From NCBI GenBank assembly GCA_001972305.1, contig BDDD01000367.1:62001-126000 (forward strand): a DNA stretch of 64,000 nucleotides, written 5' to 3'. Below are positions 40,930 through 53,777 of this stretch, in pieces. The DNA comes from Cephalotus follicularis. Taxonomy: Eukaryota > Streptophyta > Magnoliopsida > Oxalidales > Cephalotaceae. A program made the position numbers and the translations under genes. The notes under the pieces were generated by a model that made no database searches, was not told the DNA's origin, and saw only the letters and a program-made list of their open reading frames with translations. The stretch's first letter is position 1, and each line of letters begins with the position of its first letter.

Positions 40930-43440
40930 CCCATATAACCTAGACCAATGTCCACAATTGTCCCAATAAGCCTAGGAACCCTAATAGAGCATGTAGCCAA
41001 ACCATCACCCCGATCCAAGCAAAAGGGAGAAACGGGTTTTGAGTGAGAGTTACCGTAAACCCTCGCTTTGGTCACAAACAATTGCATTAAGGGATCATAC
41101 ACAATCCCTAGGTAATTGACCCACAAACCCGAACCAAGAGCAATCCCTAACCCTAAGGAATCGCAATGGTTCCTCTACAAAACCAAGGGGGTTCGGCCAT
41201 GGAACACAAACCATAGCCACAACCTGGAATTGCAAGCTAAACCCATAACAAGCAATTCCAACACACAAGACAAAACCACATTCATCTTGGGTTAGGCTTG
41301 GGTTGGAAAACCCTAGCCCCAAATAAATCCATAACAAGGGAAACAAGAAATTGGTTGCCTCAAGTGATGGCTTCTTCCTTCAAGAGCTCCCTCATCACTT
41401 TAATAGAAAATCCTCCATTAAAGCTCTAAGCTTCAAGCTCCTCCTTGATCCACGCACAATGAAGAAGATGATGGAGGTTTGAGTGTTTATCCAACACTAT
41501 AAACTCCATAGATAAAGATGAAATGCAAGGCACAAGTCATATCCACCTATATAGAGCTTTGAGGGGTGAAAGGATGGTTGAAAATGGAAGAAAAATCACA
41601 CTAGGTGATATGGGCGTCAACGCCTAACCCATGGCGTCAATGCGTACGATCTGCAGGTCAAAGAGAGAAGACGACCAAGAAGCGAGAGAGAAAGCGAGAG
41701 AAAAGAGTTGTGTGTTAAAGAAACTCCTCTCAAGCTTTATATAATCTCCTCTAGGTGTCAAAGCCTACCGACGGTGTCAACTATTCCAGTCTAGGCGTTG
41801 ACACAATGCTCTCCATGGCGTCAATGCCTAAAGTCCCTGGTTTCCATAGCATCAATGCAATGCTCTCCATGGCGTCGACGTAATGTATCCGCCTACCGAT
41901 GGCATCGACAAGTAAGGACGGATGAGACTTACAATCTCTACCTGCCTTGGCGTCAACGCATGCTCTTCTTGGCGTTGACGTCCAGGGGCTTTGTCATGGC
42001 GTCGACGCATGCTCTCCATGGTGTCAACGCCTAAAGCCACTGGAATCCATGGCATCGATGCATACTCTCTATGGCATCAATGCCCAAGACTACGATGAGA
42101 TAATTCTCTTCTATTTCATATTTCAACCCTCTGCTTGGAGATTTAATCGTGACAATGTATGGACCTAAATCCAGGACATGAAATTCTCACTGGCAAAGCA
42201 ACATCCTCTCGATGTTGTCCTTTCACTAAATAACATGTGTCTCTCACACGTGTCAACATGTTCAAAGCGGGTAGGACCTTGAAAGCATGGTCAATATCTA
42301 GTATGCTGATAAGTTTCTTAGGACATCTCAAGTTCTGGTACGACCAACCTAACAGTCCTCTCGACAATTCACAAGATGGCCCCGGTGTGAGCTCTCATCA
42401 CCCCCGGATCCGTGTATCACCACGTCTATCAGTCCATAATCTGATAGCCAGAGCTTTAAGCCCGACTTCGGCATATGTGTCATGTAACCCTCATCACTAG
42501 TGACTCCGACCACGGACAAGGGTGTGGATAAATGCCCACCCAAGATATTCCGCGACTATATAAATCTATGAACACATTGTGACTTCGACGGACCTCCCTG
42601 TAATCACCTTAGATCCAGTCCGCCTATACCTGGCCAAGATTTCAGTCAGCAATAGTCAAGATCATATAGAGCCATTCATCCATCATTACGGGTGTGATGA
42701 TTCCATATTGCGCACTGCGCCCATACGTCTCAATGCAGCTTCCATATGACCCAAAGACAACCCTTTTGCCAGCACCTGGCTAGTGCTGGGGAAGGCGGTA
42801 ATCAAAGTCATGCAATCACTACACAACGCATGCCAGCCGCTCAAGTCTAAGGATACAACGTAGGCTAAAACCTATTGGTCACCATAGACTATACACTACC
42901 GAAAACAATAAGGATCCTATCGACAAGGGTAATGTCCATCCAGATAGGTCACCTATGGTGGGTCGGTTCAATGTCATGCTCTCTAGCACGCACCCCGCAT
43001 CAGCTTTAGTGCCATCCAAACGGCAATGAGAGAAGTCGTCCTCCAAACGAGGGAGCAAGCATAATACAGCAGGTCTTTGTTGTTCATCAATTGCCCAGAT
43101 GGCGAACTTATGACTTGGAACTTCTATCTGAGGGGACTAAGGACCTAATTCTCATTACCTCTCTAGGCATGAGATCCAACACCTCAGTGATAGGGAGCTG
43201 TATGACATGGCGATCAAACTGATCCGCTTTTGACAGTTTGGGATATTACATATAGCCGGTTTGTCATTGTGAACACATTTGCACAATTGAACATAACTTG
43301 AACTCAGAATGTAGGATAAGCGTGTAAAGTACATACATGCACCCAACCGTAGGCTTGCATGGATTATTCCAATTAAGGAATGTATCATATATGTACACCC
43401 ATTTAGCTCTCATGGCTTGTAGGGACACCTAACTCCAACA
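40930..43440 (-). repeat. H 3' LTR, second fragment
   Basis: Continues the LTR (CCCATATAACC … CTCCAACA), matching 48551-51119. Includes the motif array at 41610-42085. Followed by the PPT. Confidence 0.92.
41610..42085. repeat. GGCGTCAACGCC / GGCGTCGACGC array in H 3' LTR
   Basis: Many copies, including GGCGTCGACGT and GGCGTTGACGT, next to TGCTCTCCATGGCG units. Spacing varies from 19 to 31 bp, less regular than the decamer arrays. The other LTR has the same array at 49230-49760. Confidence 0.85.
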
Positions 43441-43456
43441 ATCTCCCACTTCTCCC
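43441..43456 (-). other. Polypurine tract of element H
   Basis: Minus-strand GGGAGAAGTGGGAGAT directly before the LTR; sets H to the minus strand. Confidence 0.85.
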
Positions 43457-46400
43457 TATAGCCCTTGAACATTATAGCCTGAGCATATCGTACATATATG
43501 ACTCTCTCAAGTGTCGAATAGCTAAAAGCATTGGTCAGTGGGTCTGCTAAGTTTGCTACCTTCGCAAATCTCTCAAATGTTTCCATTTTCCTGGATTATG
43601 ATCTCCATGATCATATGATCTAAAAGATCAAGTGACACCATCACCATTTAAAAATGATGGAGCGATAATGAGACCGCGATTCCTGGATTAGTGCAAAACC
43701 CTCCATCATCATCACAGTTACCATAACTAGTTAACAACGGATTGGAACCACTAGAAGTTCACCAATGAACTTCTGCTTCCAAAACATCTACTTGAATGCG
43801 GTATGCTAGGTCATGACATTCTCAAATTGCCTCGTGAAGTTTTCAGCATCCTTTGCTTTAAACTTCTGCATCTCTTATTTCACCTCCGTTCAGGATATTA
43901 AAGATATCCTTAAACGAATTAGTGATTAACCAAATCACCTTTAAACTGTAGAGTTCCCATAACTCATAAGTTTTAAATCTTCACTATTTTCTCTATATGT
44001 CAAATAGGGATACTGAGCTCTTCTCAGGTTTCCATTATCCATATTGACAATTTCTAGTGCCAATCACTGGAATCAAGACTGAAAATTGACTAGCCACTCT
44101 CTCGGGCATGTCTGACATCAGGCTCAGTACAAGGTATGACATATATGACGGAATCCATAGCCCACACTAATGGTTTCCAGTTCACGCGTGTCCTTTCCTC
44201 AATGTCCCCAAAGACATCCTCTCGGAAAGAAGAATTCCATGGCCAATTAGCAGTAGGCCATATGAAAGGAATCCTTTTCGCCATACCATATCAGCTCCCT
44301 GCTGATGTACTGGCTTTGGGAAAGCCCAAACAATCTACTCGATCTACTCTTTAGATCTTGATTCTCTAAAATGTAGAAAGCCTCTCCCAAAACCTTGATA
44401 GAGAAATTCTTGGTTTATTGTACTTACATGAACTGTACCATGCTAATGTACTTTAACCAAGACTGTGATATCTGGGTTATCCTATATTCGGTAGACATAA
44501 GGCATATCTATACACAAAGATGTTTCGGCTACGAAATGCTAGCTTGAGATCAACCATAGACCTTTGTAGCCTACATTATCCGAATGGACTTAAGCATATG
44601 CGATTTGCTAGAAGATATAGTCAACCTCTCATTTCATTCTATACCATTTCTTTGCTAATCGCGCTTTAAAGGTTTCAACCTTTGTCCATTTACGCCTATC
44701 TTCTCCTTGAAGATTTATGTGCAACCAATGGGCATCCCGCCCTTGGGAGCACTCACCAAGTTACCACACCCGGTGGTCGTATATGGTGTCCATTTCGGGT
44801 ATCATGGCTCCATGACATGCCCTACAATTAGTGCTCTTCACTGGTCCTTGTAGCTTATAAGCTTATCATCCTCTCGATGACATTAGTTTTGTCAGTGTTG
44901 TCATTGAGAAACCATATCTCTCAAGCATTGTCAAAAACTTTGCCTATATGATCCTCCATAGAGGATTGCCTTACTGAGATTCCATCTCAGATTTGGGATC
45001 CCTTCCCAATTATTTCATAAGAGGATTCAACCTCTAATTCCTTATCGTCCTATGGTTTTTCACCCGGTAGTAACTTCCTGAGTTACACCTCACTCCCACT
45101 GTTTCCTGTAAACAGTTATTTCCTCCTTGGGAATGTACAGTACACGACACAAAACTTTTGTTATCTGGGATACGCGTAACAAAAACGTCTGTTCGCTAGG
45201 ATGGTGAAATGATATCCTAAGCTCTTCTTAAGATATCCCACAAACCAGCAATGATCCATTCATGCCTCCAGCTTAGAAAGCCTCCACCTTCTAATACAAG
45301 CCTCCTCCATGTATGATCTCCTTGATCATATGATATCCTCATGACATCGGAGGGGACGGATTTTTAGGAATCCAGATTTGGATATGTATTACCCTGTGCA
45401 ATGCATAACTCAGAAGGAGATTGGAGGATGTATAAAAGATATCATGGACTGGAGCTTTTCCACAAAGTCCATATGCTTCGTGCGGATACACCATTCCCAT
45501 ATGGTTTCTCCAGGAGATGTCCATTTAGAGAGAAAGTCCTATTATCTCTCATAATCTTTTATTATTTTGTTCCTTATTGAACTGTTAATGCAATGGTTAT
45601 AACTTAGATTCTCTTTGTCCACGTGCCTCTTGCATTAACTAGAATATTGTCATGTATGAGAATAAAGAATTTTACCACAAATTCAAGCTCCTTGCTTATC
45701 TCATACAAACAGAAACAAAGTTTCTTGCAATATTCTATACACAAGAATCCAGTATATATCCATTTGCAATATAAAACAATTCATTACGCCTATCCAGCGA
45801 TGTGAATCCCCTGATTCGGCACCATGGCGTATATCCACAGCTTTAACAGCTCCTTGCATAGAGATATCAATGTTAGTGTCATAACCTGAGTTCCTTACTC
45901 AAGTTCAACTTACATTGTAAGCTAGTAAGTAAGAGTAGAAGTATCTTGCACCGAGGTACTTCCACCTGTGGATTTAAGGAACTTTTACAGTTTTCCTTTT
46001 TAATGCCTTGCTTCCCACAGCAAGCATTCTCCTTGTGATCCTTTCATTAATGGCATCCCTAAGCACTCCTTGTGCTTTACCCTTTTATCTTGCAAGGCTC
46101 CTTGTCTTTGGAAACATGATTCCATGATCTATCCCTCGCGGATGTTGTCCCATAAGAAGATAAAGTACGAGCATGGCTGATTTAGTCCTACCACAGACCA
46201 AATTTGCCACCTTTAGAGCCAAACAACTCTCTCAGTTGTGTAAGGATGACCCTTAAGGTTTCCACGTGTGCTCATAATTCATGCAAGCATTTGACCTCCT
46301 TGGTCTTGTCACTCTTTGACATGTTTGCATGAATGGTTGGGAATATTCAGTCATCACATGAGTCCCTCTCATACTTGTGAGTATCAAGAGTACCTAACGC

Positions 46401-48392
46401 TACCATTATATGAAATTGGACCATTAAACTTATTTGTGTGGTGCTAACTGCCAATTGAGTAAGATTGAGTATGTCTAACAACCTATATAGAGAAATATGA
46501 GAGAAGTATTAGCAGATTATTCCAATTAATGTTATTACCATAATCCTTAGCCTTTAGTCATTATGGTTCCTCCTACTATTCTAATCGTATCCCGTACCTC
46601 CTATGTAGAACTCGGGAAGCCTCTCGCTTCCTAATGGGGATCAGAATCTACCCAGCATACTATGGTCCCAACTTTCGCCGCGCAAACCATAATACTTGAG
46701 TAGGTAGGTATGTATACCAATTTACATTAAGGACCTCTCGCCCTTAGTGTAAGATCCGATACAAGATTCGGCCTGCCGGCCTATATAGTCCCACTTACAG
46801 TGTGCCAACAATATGGTCCCGGCATAAGTCAAACCCACAATCCTCAAAGAAATTAACTTGTCTTGAAGCACCCACATGTATCGATGTCCTGATGCCAAAA
46901 CAAAGTCATTTCCTTCCAGCACAACCCCTGTACTGAAATTGAACAAAAATGGTCATACGGGGGACCTCTGATTTTACAGTGCCATCCCCAATATGTCCAC
47001 ACCATTCAACGAAGATGATGGAAGGCCAACGACAGGGCAGCCATTTGCCCCACCGCTTATGGACTTATTATTTCCAGTTTGAAGGAATTTGATTTGGTCT
47101 CATCAAGTTTTATTAGCCAAGCCGTTTTTAAGATTCATTTTTATCTTCCAATCCCTTTGGAATGGTTTACATGCTTGGACGTGTTTGGATTGTTTGCAAA
47201 AAGAAAACATCTATCTCATGCACCCTAAAAGTGGCCTGACTTGGGACTGAAACTATTAGTGACCACGCGAGCCAACGTGATCACTTGGTCTCCTAGGTGT
47301 ACTAATTTAAATTAACATTATTACAAATGCTACCAAGCATACAAGGTCTTCAAATGGTCTTGCAATCTTCTTGATCCTCTCTTCAACTCCATTGTACCTT
47401 TTCTAGAAACTTACACTGGGTGCACAGAATAAAAAGAAAAAGAAATACAAAAGAGGGAGAAGGGATTTCTATTCTACCACGAATAAAATTAAGAACAAGA
47501 AAAATAAATATGGCGCGCGCAGGCAGCCTTATTACAGACCATATGAATTCCAAGCATAATAATGAAATTAAATCATCCACGAAAGAAACCACAAAGCTAG
47601 GTCAAGTCCTAAAGCCTACCAGCATGCATAAGAAATTCAAAAAATATAACCAACATATTAAATGAATAAACAAGTAAACCATTAATATTCAATAGCTCAT
47701 CGATTTTACTAATGGCCAACCGAGAATGTAACTCCCACTAAATTAATTAAAATCTAGTGTCCCGTAATGTAGCCTCTTACTACATTTAATCTCATGACTC
47801 TTCCATGTGATTGTTGAGTGAATAAAAAGAATAATGCAATTAAATGTTAGTAAACTAATATTAATATTCCTCTTGAATATCATATTTCCTCTTGAAATAT
47901 ATATTGCATTATATTAATGATCTTAGTGTATAAGTGAATTAAATTTCTTCTCGAAACACCCTGGTGTGTGCCTGTCCTCTTAACAGTCCGGTTATCTGTC
48001 AGACAGACTATACTAACCAGTGCAGAAAGTCTAACAGAAAGAAATGCACACAATCGGTTTTTCAAGATAAATTACATTCACTTTATAAACCCACGTTTAA
48101 TGACTTATTAAGGTCCGTTCGAGATCCTAAATCATACATCGGATTTTTGAATGCTCCCATGCATTTCAAAAACCCTATGTACTAATCTTTGGCTCATCAA
48201 ACTAGCCGTTAATTAGTCGATTACACAAGTCCATCCAATTGACAAAATCAATCAGAATGAGCAATATTCCAATTGAACCAAAAATTGCCAATTACACTCA
48301 AAGGTTGGAATTGCAATAAAACAGTCAAGGCACAAATTTAACCTACAAGACACTAGATATCAAAGAGAGGTTTGCCTATTGCTCATTAGGTC
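43457..48392 (-). pseudogene. H interior: heavily decayed copia pol relics
   Basis: No ORF over 90 codons. On the minus strand faint copia motifs occur in the right order. Around 44740-44580 there is GGMPIGCT … FKEKIGVNG, the RT entry (PIGCKW… GVDG). At about 44160-44100 lies DSVIYVIPCTEPDVRHA, the RT to RNase H link. At 43560-43510 FAKVANLADPLTNAFS is the RNase H tail. The upstream 3.4 kb should hold gag, protease and integrase but I cannot support any domain there. All frames are shot through with stops. Confidence 0.65.
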
Positions 48393-48404
48393 GCTCTGAT
48401 ACCA
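48393..48404 (-). other. Primer-binding site of element H
   Basis: Minus-strand TGGTATCAGAGC two bases inside the 5' LTR. Confidence 0.93.
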
Positions 48405-49229
48405 CTTGTTGGGAACCCCCGACCCCCGGAGGCAACGAGGCTCAAAAGGCGCGGCGGAAGCGAAACAAAAAACTCAATTATGGGCATTGGGTGTAAAGGG
48501 TGATCAATTTTAATTTTTAATCAAATGATTGATCCCCAAGTAATGGGTTACCCATATAACCCAGACCAATGTCCACAATTGTCCAAAGAAGCCAAGGAAC
48601 CCTAATAGAGCATGTAGCCAAACCATCACCCCGATCCAAGCAAAAGGGAGAAACGGGTTTGGAGTGAGAGTTACAGTAAACCCTCGCTTTGGTCACAAAC
48701 AATTGCATTAAGGGAACACACACAATCCCTAGGCAATTGACCCACAAACCTGAACAAAGAGCAATGCCTAACCCTAAGGAATTGCAATGGTTCCTCCATA
48801 AAACCAAGGGGGTTCGACCATGGGACAATAACCATAGGCACAAGCTGGAATTGCAAGCTAAACCCATAACAAACAATTCCAACACACAAGACAAAACCAC
48901 ATTCATCTTGGGTTAGGCTTGGGTTGGAAAACCCTAGCCCCAAATGAATCCACAACAACGAAAACAATAAATTGGTTACCTCAAGTGATGGCTCATTCCT
49001 TCAAGAGCTCCCTCATCACTTTAATAGCAAATCTTCCATTAAAGCTCTTAGCTCCAAGCTCCTCCTTGATCCACGCACAAGGAAGATGATGATGGAGGTT
49101 TGAGTGTTTATCCTACACTATAAACTCCATAGATAAAGATGAAATGCAAGGCACAAGTCATCTCCACCTATATAGAGCTTTGAGGGGTGAAAGGATGTTT
49201 GAAAATGGCAGAAAAATCGCACCAGGCGA

Positions 49230-49293
49230 TATGGGCATCAACACCTAACCCATGGCGTCGACGCGTACAATCTTTAGGTCGAAGAGAGAAGAC

Positions 49294-49356
<63 letters not shown>

Positions 49357-49760
49357 TTGTGTGTTAAAGAAGCTTCTCTCAAGCTTTATATAATCTCCTA
49401 TAGGCGTCAACGCCTACCGACGGCGTCAACTATTCCAGTCTAGACGTCGATGCAATACTCTCCATGGCGTCAATGCGTAAAGTCCCTAGTTTCCATAGCA
49501 TCAATGTAATGCTCTCCATGGCAGCGACGCGATGTATCCGTCTATCATGGCGTCAACGCCTACCGATGGCGTCGACGCGTAAGGACGGATGAGACTTACA
49601 ATCTCTACCTATCTTGGCGTCAATGCATGCTCTTCATGGCGTAGTCATCCAGGGGCTTTGTCATGGCATCTACGCATGCTCTCCATGGTGTCAACGCCTA
49701 AAACCACTGGAATCCATGGCATCGACGCATACTCTCTATGGAGTCGACGCCCAAGACTAT
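49230..49760. repeat. GGCGTCAACGCC-type array in H 5' LTR
   Basis: Units at about 49403, 49422, 49443, 49466, 49520, 49549 and 49568, mixed with CTCCATGGCGTC. Some pairs are 19-21 bp apart, others up to 31. Confidence 0.85.
49299..49352. repeat. (GA)n microsatellite in H 5' LTR
   Basis: About 27 GA units, expanded relative to the partner LTR. Confidence 0.96.
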
Positions 49761-51119
49761 AATGAGATAATTCTCTTCTATTTCATATTTCAACCCTCTG
49801 CTTGGAGATTTCATCGTGGCAATGCATGGACTTAAATCCAACACATGAAATTCTCACTGGCAAAGCAACATCCTCTCGATGTTGTCCTTTCACTAAATGA
49901 CATGTGTCTCTCACACGTGTCAACATGTTCAAAGCAGGTAGGACCCGGAAAGCATAGTCAATATCTGGTATGCTGATAAGTATCTCAGAACATCCTGAGT
50001 TCTTGTACGACCATCCTAACAGTCCTCTTGACTGTTCACAAGATGGCCCTAGTGTGAGCTCTCATCACCCCTAGATCCGTGTATCACAACGTCTATCAGT
50101 CCATAATCAGATAGCCAGAGCTTTAAGCTCGTCTTCGGCATATGTGTCATGCAATCCTCATCACTAGTGACTCCGACCACGGACAAGGGTGTGGATAAAT
50201 GTCCACCCAAGATATTCCGCGACAATATAAATCTATGAACACATTGTGACTTCGGCAGACCTCCCTTTAATCACCCTAGATCCAGTCTGCCTATACCTAG
50301 ACAAGATTTCAGTCAGCAATAGTCAAGATCATATAGAGCCATTCATCCATCATTACGGGTGTGATGATTCCATATTACGCACTGCGCCCATACGTCTCAA
50401 TGCAGCTTCCATATGACCCAAAGACAACCCTTTTACCAGCAGCTAGCTAGTGCTAGGGAAGGCGGAAATCAAAGTCATGCAGTCACTACACAACGCATGC
50501 CAGCCGCTCAGGTCTAAGGATACAACGTAGGCTAAAACCTACTGGTCACCATAGACTATATACTACCGAAAACAATAGGGATCCTATCGATAAGGGTAAT
50601 GTCCATCCAGATAGGTCACCTATGGTGGGTCGGTTCAATGTCATGCTCTCTAGCACGCACCCCGCATCAGCTTTAATGCCATCCAAACGACAATGAGAGA
50701 AGCCCTCATCCAAACGAGGGAGCAAGCATAATACGGCAGGCCTTTGTGGTTCATCAATTTCCCAGAAAGTGAACCTATGACTTGGAACTTCTGTCTGAGG
50801 GGACTAAGGACCTAATTCTCATTATCTCTCTAGGCATGAGATCCAACTCCTCAGTGATAGGGTGCTATATGTGTACTCAGTTGACATGGAGATCAAACTG
50901 ATCCGCTTTTGACGGTTTGGGATATTACATATAACCGGTTTGCCATTGTGAACACATTTGCACAATTGAACGTAACTGGAACTCGAAATGTAGGATAAGT
51001 GTGTAAAGTACGTACATGCAGCCAACCGTAGGCTTGCATGGATTATTCTAATTAAGGAATGTGTCATATATGTACACCCATTTAGCCCTCATGCCTTGTA
51101 GGGACACCTAACTCCAACA

Positions 51120-51124
51120 GCGTG
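51120..51124. repeat. TSD GCGTG of element H, right copy
   Basis: Directly follows CTCCAACA; matches 33506-33510. Confidence 0.94.
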
Positions 51125-51632
51125 TCCCATATTCCAGTGCAATAGAGAGAATTATGTATGCGATGGTATGCACTCATCCCGACATTGCTCAGGGAGTTAG
51201 CATGGTTAGTAGATATATGGAAAAACTGGGAAATGTTCATTGACAGACAATAAAATGGATACTTAGGAATCTTAGGGATCCGTGAATTTGGGTTTAGTCT
51301 TTGATAGAAAAGCTTTGAACGAAATCACAGTTGTAGGCTTTGTGGATTCTGACTACGCAGGCGACCTCGATAAAAGCAGATCATTAACTGGGTACATCTT
51401 CACCTTGTAGAGTTCAGCTATTAGTTGGAGATCAACCTTACAGTCGACAGTTTCCTTGTCTACTACAGAGGCATAATACATGGTAGCAGCAGAAGCAGTG
51501 AAGGAAGCTGTTTGGTTGAGAAATCCTTTTCTTGAGCTTGGACTTCAGAAGGAAGCAAGCTCTGCTGTCTTCAGTGACAATCAAAGTGCTATATACTTGA
51601 CCAAAAACTAAGTATATCATGAAAGGACCAAG
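51125..51632 (+). pseudogene. Copia C RT end and RNase H, first part
   Basis: Continues after the GCGTG duplication: PYSSAIERIMYAMVCTHPDI, SRYMEKLGNVH, then stops, VVGFVDSDYAGDLDKSRSLT (first RNase H Asp), ISWRSTLQSTVSLSTTEA, FSDNQSAIYLTKN. It ends at YHERTK, where solo LTR J is inserted at duplicated CCAAG. Stops at about 51243, 51408 and 51475. Confidence 0.9.
51628..51632. repeat. TSD CCAAG of solo LTR J, left copy
   Basis: Right copy at 53359-53363. Joining gives HERTKNIDVRYHF, as in A. Confidence 0.94.
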
Positions 51633-53358
51633 TGTTAGATATAGTGACCCGACAAGCCATTAGATGGGTTGTCACATTATATCTTATCTTGTATGAAATA
51701 ATCTTATGCCTTATATATATGATGTGTGCTAATTTGTTATGGCTATATCACTTGTATTTTATCACTTAATTGAAGTAGTTTATTAATTACCTACTTATAC
51801 TTGTGATGCCCTAACATAAGGTTGGATGCCTGGCATGGAGGCTGTGAGACTGGTTACCTTATTCTTTATGTCAAATCAGTTCCAAGTCATAGGTTCACTT
51901 TGTGGGCATTAGTGAACCCGATAGACTTGCGCGTATGTTGCCTGCTCATGGAATTGGAGGATGGATTCTCTCACTACCATCTGTGTTGGACACTAGGGCA
52001 AATACGGGGTGCGCGCTGGGAGCGTGTACACTGAACTGGACCCGCATAGGAGACACTATTTTGATAGTCTCTATTCTCATGTCAGTAGTGACTCCAACTT
52101 GTTGCGATTGTGTATAAGTGATCATTGTTTAGCATAAAAATGTGTTGTTTTTAATGCATTATTTGTGATATTTTTATGCTTGGAATAGACTACTTTGGTT
52201 GTGTTTTAATGATTTTCAGGTACAAGTTCTAAATGACCAAAGTGCAAAAATACTATTTATGAACACCTCTTGTTTTAACTAAGATTTTAAAGGGTCCCTG
52301 CCTTATAATGATTAGTTCTTTAATATGTTGGACATATTAAGTCTTGGTGTCAAATATCGGTTATGTGGATTTTACATTTTATGGAAACACATATGTTTGA
52401 TCTTACTTAACCAATATTCGAAGGGTACAAAAGATCACTAAAAGAGTTAGACTCCTATTGCTTCACTGGCCAGACAAAGCGTCGACGTCTTTTAGAAAGG
52501 CGTCGATGCTTAACGTTTGTTATAGGCGTCGATGTCTTTTACAAAGAGTCGATGTTCTTAGTACCACATTGCATAAGCGTTGATGTCCTTTGGAAGGCGT
52601 TGACGTCTTTGAGCAGAACGTGCAACCTGTGCACCAGCTCACTTCATGGGCTCATTTTTTCTCTCATCTCTAGCAGCCATCTCCCATTTTTGCATGTTAT
52701 GGGAATGTGGGGATCATGGCCACAGACTCCCAAGGAGTGAGGACCATGATCCTAAGTGAATGGGAGAGTGGGAGAGAGAAGGAGGAGGCTACTAATAAGC
52801 ATTTTCTACAGAAAATGTATTGGGAGAAGTTTTGGTTTTTGCTGGGCAAGCGACTTCGATTTTCTCTCTGTAGAGTGTGTTCGTTTCATCTGTGATACAC
52901 CAAGCAAGAGCTTATCTAGGGTGGATTGATTATTGAATTCATTGGCCAATATCAATTTACCTTTTCTAAGCTTAGTGAGAGAGAAAGAGTTTATACACTT
53001 TGTTCTTGGTTTTTTTTTTGGTTGGATTGATTGTTGTTCTAGTGACTTGGAGAAGATTAAAGAGGGAATCTACTCAAGCGTGTAGTGGCAAAGAAAGAAG
53101 GAGCCTTCTCCCGCTGGTATATCTCTTGGTCCTTCTCTTCTTGCCATGCTTGTGTGTCACCATTGTTAGCTATGGTGACACCAATTCAATTCTGTTGATG
53201 ATGTGGTGATCCATGTGGTCTGTGAACATGCCTTATGGACTGTTTTTGTTTTTTATTGGGTGTTCTTCCGCTGCCATTTTATATGATTTTTTTTTGTTCT
53301 ACACCCTATATGCCTAAGTCCATTTTTGGCACCAGATTCGGTTTATCCGTTTCCATCA
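51633..53358 (+). mobile_element. Solo LTR J in copia C RNase H
   Basis: 1726 bp, TGTTAGATATAGTGACC … CGTTTCCATCA, bounded by a perfect 5-bp TSD. I see no second LTR, PBS or ORF of substance, so a solo LTR is the simplest reading; strand is by the TG..CA convention. Short GCGTCGACGTC / GGCGTCGATG motifs cluster at 52476-52610. An unrecognised non-autonomous element remains possible. Confidence 0.82.
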
Positions 53359-53363
53359 CCAAG

Positions 53364-53590
53364 AACATTGATGTCAGGTACCATTTCATCCGAGAAGCAA
53401 TCACTGATAGAAATATTACAGTGAAGAAAGTCGGTACAGCTGAAGAAAGTCAGTACTGCTGATAATCATTGATAGAAATACTACAGTGAAAAAAGTCGGT
53501 ACAGCTAATAATCCCACTGATATGTTGACTAAGCCAGTCCTCGCCAACAAGTTTAAGCATTACTTGAACTTGATTGGCATGCTTGTTTGA
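53364..53590 (+). pseudogene. Copia C RNase H tail with a local tandem duplication
   Basis: Resumes NIDVRYHFIREAITDRN, ITVKKVGTA, then a 66-bp step repeats the segment starting TCACTGATAGAAATATTACA (53401) at 53467. After the duplication ANNPTDMLTKPVL would read in another frame. The stop at 53461 ends the first copy. The segment is the conserved C-terminus of copia RNase H. Confidence 0.85.
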
Positions 53591-53777
53591 TTGATGCCCT
53601 TTTGGGGGCTTTGGTTGCGAGGAGAGAAGGAAATTTTAGTTCAATTTGTTGAAGTAAACATCATTCTTTTGTTATACCTCTTGTTTCTTACATCGAGTTC
53701 ACTCACGTAAGCTTAGAGTTGTTGGGAAAATGTGTTTGACTTCATGACAGTTAGAAATTCAAGCCAAGGTGGAGATT
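53591..53777 (+). other. Copia C 3' untranslated region and polypurine tract
   Basis: No ORF. PPT AAGGTGGAGATT ends at 53777, next to TGTTAAAATATG. Confidence 0.88.

Larger units (their letters stand above)
33511..51119 (-). mobile_element. Decayed copia element H, 5' LTR to the right, hosts gypsy I
   Basis: LTRs of about 2.7 kb: 51119-48407 (5') and 43440-33511 minus the insert I (3'). Both start TGTTGGGAACCCCCGACCCCC. Minus-strand PBS and PPT fit. The 4.9-kb interior has only relics of copia pol, while the LTRs remain similar (a few percent apart by eye), which suggests the interior was already decayed when it last moved. TSD is perfect. Confidence 0.9.
48407..51119 (-). repeat. Element H 5' LTR
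   Basis: 2713 bp, plus-strand ends TGTTGGGAACCCCC and CTCCAACA. It includes a long (GA)n at 49299-49352 that is only an imperfect GAGA stretch at 41680-41705 in the other LTR, and the GGCGTCAACGCC array. Confidence 0.93.

Noticed and set aside
41798..42168. ORFs in the H LTR with repeated HALHGV-like words
   Set aside because: Produced by the GGCGTCAACGCC / CTCCATGG motif array.
49168..49443. ORFs rich in Arg-Glu or Ser-Leu repeats
   Set aside because: Translated (GA)n microsatellite.
52479..53215. Short ORFs in solo LTR J as a captured gene
   Set aside because: All under 80 codons, no recognisable motif, and within a TG..CA unit bounded by a TSD.
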